Origin: Phycisphaerales bacterium UBA6054
GTDB lineage: Bacteria > Planctomycetota > Phycisphaerae > Phycisphaerales > UBA1924
NCBI GenBank assembly: GCA_002429045.1
Contig: DIYM01000157.1
Location: 1-11,146 of the forward strand
Reading direction: 5' to 3'
Length of the DNA: 11,146 bases
Shown: positions 9,001-11,146 of the stretch, in pieces
Numbering within the stretch: the first letter of the stretch is position 1
Layout of the letters: the number at the start of each line of letters is the position of its first letter
The notes under the pieces: model-generated
Told to the model about the DNA's origin: nothing
Seen by the model: the letters and a program-made list of their open reading frames with translations, nothing else
Database searches by the model: none
Made by a program: the position numbers and the translations under genes

Positions 9001-11114
9001 GGCTCACTCCGCTGGGGGTCGGGAAGCCGATAGAGCGCCGACCCGCTCTGGGGCCAGGACCGCCGCGGGGCGCCCAGCCGCTCCACGAGACGCGTGACAC
9101 GCTGTCGGGAGATCTCGGGATCGTGCCACCCCGACTCCGCGAGCCGGTCCAGTTCGGCGAACGAAATGTAGACCCATCGCACCCCGGTCTCCCGCAACGC
9201 CGCGATCCACGCGCCCGGGTCGTCGCTCTGCTCGCGGAAGATGTCACCGAGCGGGTTGCGGTCCCAGACGGTCGCGTACCGGACGGGCGCCCGGAAGTAG
9301 AGCGGGGCGGCGTCGCCGACGAGCAGCACGACGCCTTCGACACCGGGATCCCGATTGATGCTCGCCGACGGGATGGAGTCGCTCGTATCGCCCAGATCGA
9401 TCGCTCCCGTGAATGCGCCCGCGCCGATCCCGAGCAGCCCGTTGGGCATCCCGCCACGCTGCGACGCATAGTTGATCACGCTCCACCCCAGCGAGATGGC
9501 CAACCCCAGCAGCGCCGCGTGGGCGACGGCGTTCGATCTCGCGCCGAACACGCCGAGCGCGACTCCGAAGCCGCCCGCGAGCAGCGGGATCAGGGGGACC
9601 AAAAACCGGCTCTGCAGGTGGGTCGCGACGAGCCACGCGAGCAGTCCCAGGGCGGTCCCAGCGAGGATCACCAGCCCAACCCGGCGGGACCGGGACGGCG
9701 CTACAAGACAGAGCATGCCGATCATGCCGAGCCACGGTGTCAACGCCCATTGCGGGTTGGTCAGCCCACGCAGCCTCCCGACCGCGGGCGCGTCGCCTGA
9801 CGCGCCCGGGTCCGGGCGGACGAGCATCAGCACCCGGTCGACGGGGCCGCTCTCGTCGGTGTGACCCGCCCGGTAGGTCGCGGCCTGGGTTGGGGTCCAG
9901 TGCGCTGATCCGAAGAGCCCGACCGCCTGGGGGAACACCGGGTTGCCTCCGTGCGCCGCGTTCCGTGCAAGCCAGGGCGCGAGCATCATCAGCCCGACGG
10001 CAGAGGCGCACGCGAACATGGTGAACCAGCGGCGGCTGGGGACGAACGCCGCCATCGACACCGCACATGCCGGCGCGAGGAACAGGACCGCCGTGGGTTT
10101 GCAGCCGCACGCCCCGCCCATCAACACCGCGACCAGGACGCCGCGTCGGATCGGTGCGATCCCGGGCACCGCCGATGCCAGCAACGCGGCCCCACCGAGC
10201 GTCACCACGCCCGTTTCGTTGTACGCCATCGAACCGACGACCTGGAGCCACGGGGTGAGCAGCACGGTTGCCGCAGCGGCCGCGGCGGCCCGGTGCGCCA
10301 CGCGCCCGCCCACGCCAGCCCGTGCCAGCCAGACGAGTGTCAGCCGGGCGGTGATCCACCCGCCGATCACCGCCACGAACAGCGACAGCAGGCTCGGCGC
10401 ATGCACACCGAACCCGTCGCCCGAGACCAGACCGCTGAGCCCCGCCCCATCGCGCCCCGGCGTGCCGTTCAGGCACGCCAGATGCACCACGGCCGACTCC
10501 ATGTACCCGGGCAGGTACGAGTACACGTTGTGCTCGAGTGGCGTGATCCGTCCCGAACCCATCCACTCGGCCGGGAGTTGGAGGTGGTAGCTCAGCGAGT
10601 CGTAGCCCCCGAACTCCGAGTCCCACTGGGCCCCGGGCGGGACGGCGGACGCCGCGAGCATCACTCCCACGCCCACCGAACCGAGCGTGAGGATCGCCAG
10701 CGTCCAGCGATCGATCCGGATGCCTTCCGAGCGTGTCCGCGGGCGGCACGATGCGCCGATCGCTGTCGCTCCAAAGATGATCCCAAGCCCGGTCCAGAGC
10801 CACGCCGACACCGGCCCCAGCCATCCCAGGCAGCCCAGCAGATGGGTCGCCGTGAGGGTCGCGGCGATCCCCACCGAGACCGCGAGCGCGAGCCGATCGC
10901 CGACGCAGACCTCGCCGGGCGTGATCCATCGCCACGCCAGCGCACCCCAGCCGCACGCCCCGAGCGCGTACAGCAGGGGCGCCCACCCGGCGTAGGCCCA
11001 CACAGACAGCAACGCCGTGACCCGGAGCACCGGCGGGTCGCCGGCGCCGACCATCGAGAGCGCGACACCCGATGCGGCCGCGGCCGCGACCAGAACCGAC
11101 ACCGCCCCCCGCAT
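8997..11114 (-). CDS. GT-C-like multi-spanning glycosyltransferase family protein
   Basis: This large membrane protein has 705 residues from the ATG at 11114. It has about a dozen hydrophobic segments between residues 5 and 550, then a soluble C-terminal domain (about 595-700, with VLLVGDAAPLYFRAP and GVRWVYISF). The first large loop carries GGYDSLSYHLQLPAEW (169-184) and NVYSYLPGYMES (196-207). Later motifs are PWLARNAAHGGNPVFP (380-395) and QSRFLVPL (501-508). This order is typical of GT39/ArnT-like GT-C proteins that use polyprenyl-phosphate sugars at the membrane. Asp172 in the first loop is a candidate catalytic acid. The acceptor is unknown. The frame stays open through the window edge at 11146 and no ribosome site precedes the ATG closely, so the real start may be further upstream. 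The stop overlaps the next gene as TTGA, showing an operon. Confidence 0.8.
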   Translation of the reverse strand: MRGAVSVLVAAAAASGVALSMVGAGDPPVLRVTALLSVWAYAGWAPLLYALGACGWGALAWRWITPGEVCVGDRLALAVSVGIAATLTATHLLGCLGWLGPVSAWLWTGLGIIFGATAIGASCRPRTRSEGIRIDRWTLAILTLGSVGVGVMLAASAVPPGAQWDSEFGGYDSLSYHLQLPAEWMGSGRITPLEHNVYSYLPGYMESAVVHLACLNGTPGRDGAGLSGLVSGDGFGVHAPSLLSLFVAVIGGWITARLTLVWLARAGVGGRVAHRAAAAAAATVLLTPWLQVVGSMAYNETGVVTLGGAALLASAVPGIAPIRRGVLVAVLMGGACGCKPTAVLFLAPACAVSMAAFVPSRRWFTMFACASAVGLMMLAPWLARNAAHGGNPVFPQAVGLFGSAHWTPTQAATYRAGHTDESGPVDRVLMLVRPDPGASGDAPAVGRLRGLTNPQWALTPWLGMIGMLCLVAPSRSRRVGLVILAGTALGLLAWLVATHLQSRFLVPLIPLLAGGFGVALGVFGARSNAVAHAALLGLAISLGWSVINYASQRGGMPNGLLGIGAGAFTGAIDLGDTSDSIPSASINRDPGVEGVVLLVGDAAPLYFRAPVRYATVWDRNPLGDIFREQSDDPGAWIAALRETGVRWVYISFAELDRLAESGWHDPEISRQRVTRLVERLGAPRRSWPQSGSALYRLPDPQRSEP

Positions 11115-11146
11115 CGGGACGCCGGGGCTCGTGGCGGGTTCTCCGG

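Noticed and set aside
7795..9033. A 412-codon plus-strand frame opposite the flippase-like gene
   Set aside because: Composition is Arg/Asp/Gly/His-rich with no hydrophobic or domain pattern; it is a mirror of the well-supported minus-strand membrane gene.
7844..9469. A 541-codon minus-strand frame overlapping the flippase-like and GT-C genes
   Set aside because: It is an Arg-rich frame-shifted reading of two genes that have clear membrane segments and motifs in their own frames.
9244..11001. A 585-codon minus-strand frame inside the GT-C-like gene
   Set aside because: Arg/Gly-rich alternate frame without motifs; the GT-C frame explains this stretch.

Overview
The window looks like a chromosomal segment of a high-GC member of the Planctomycetes, probably class Phycisphaerae. 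Four things point there. The protein-coding parts are very GC-rich, while the rRNA genes are more balanced. The 23S rRNA carries variants that I recall from the PVC superphylum (for example TTGTTCTCTCCGAAATAAC near 1730-1745). The 23S-5S unit has no 16S gene in front of it. A dockerin-like half repeat of the sort common in Phycisphaerae secreted proteins lies at about 5976-6053. The genus cannot be named from this sequence alone.

Layout from left to right. Positions 1-462 hold the 3' end of an unrecognised plus-strand protein gene. A 488-base non-coding stretch follows, with a paired GAATTC motif (551-581), a good sigma-70-type promoter (593-620) and a structured leader. Next come 23S rRNA (about 951-3677), a hairpin-rich spacer, 5S rRNA (about 3851-3956) and a strong intrinsic terminator (3961-4002). 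The leader and spacer form a 31-position stem (930-960 with 3668-3698) that closes around the 23S gene, as expected for a precursor cut by an RNase III-type enzyme. The 23S and 5S genes are therefore transcribed as their own unit, unlinked from 16S.

Downstream on the plus strand are a small histidine-rich membrane protein (4202-4621), then a 237-residue protein of unknown function (4737-5450) that is translationally coupled through a GTGA overlap to a DinB-fold protein (5447-5959). An extended -10 element at 4662-4670 probably drives the coupled pair.

The right half is a minus-strand gene cluster read from 11114 down to 6162: a large multi-spanning GT-C-like glycosyltransferase, a YbhN/LPG-synthase-TM-like membrane protein, and glutamine-dependent NAD+ synthetase. 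The first two overlap by 4 bases (TTGA) and the last two by 41 bases, so they look like one operon. The two membrane proteins make sense together in lipid-linked sugar or envelope chemistry; NAD+ synthetase is probably a housekeeping passenger. Directly behind the NAD+ synthetase stop, in the same frame, lies a start-less fragment with a dockerin/EF-hand-like loop. It is probably the remnant of a secreted-protein gene.

I found no transposase, CRISPR array, phage gene or tRNA. The most interesting points are the architecture of the 16S-less rRNA operon, the two-turn-spaced palindromes next to its promoter, and the dockerin-like relic behind nadE. I do not see convincing evidence of a wholly new system.
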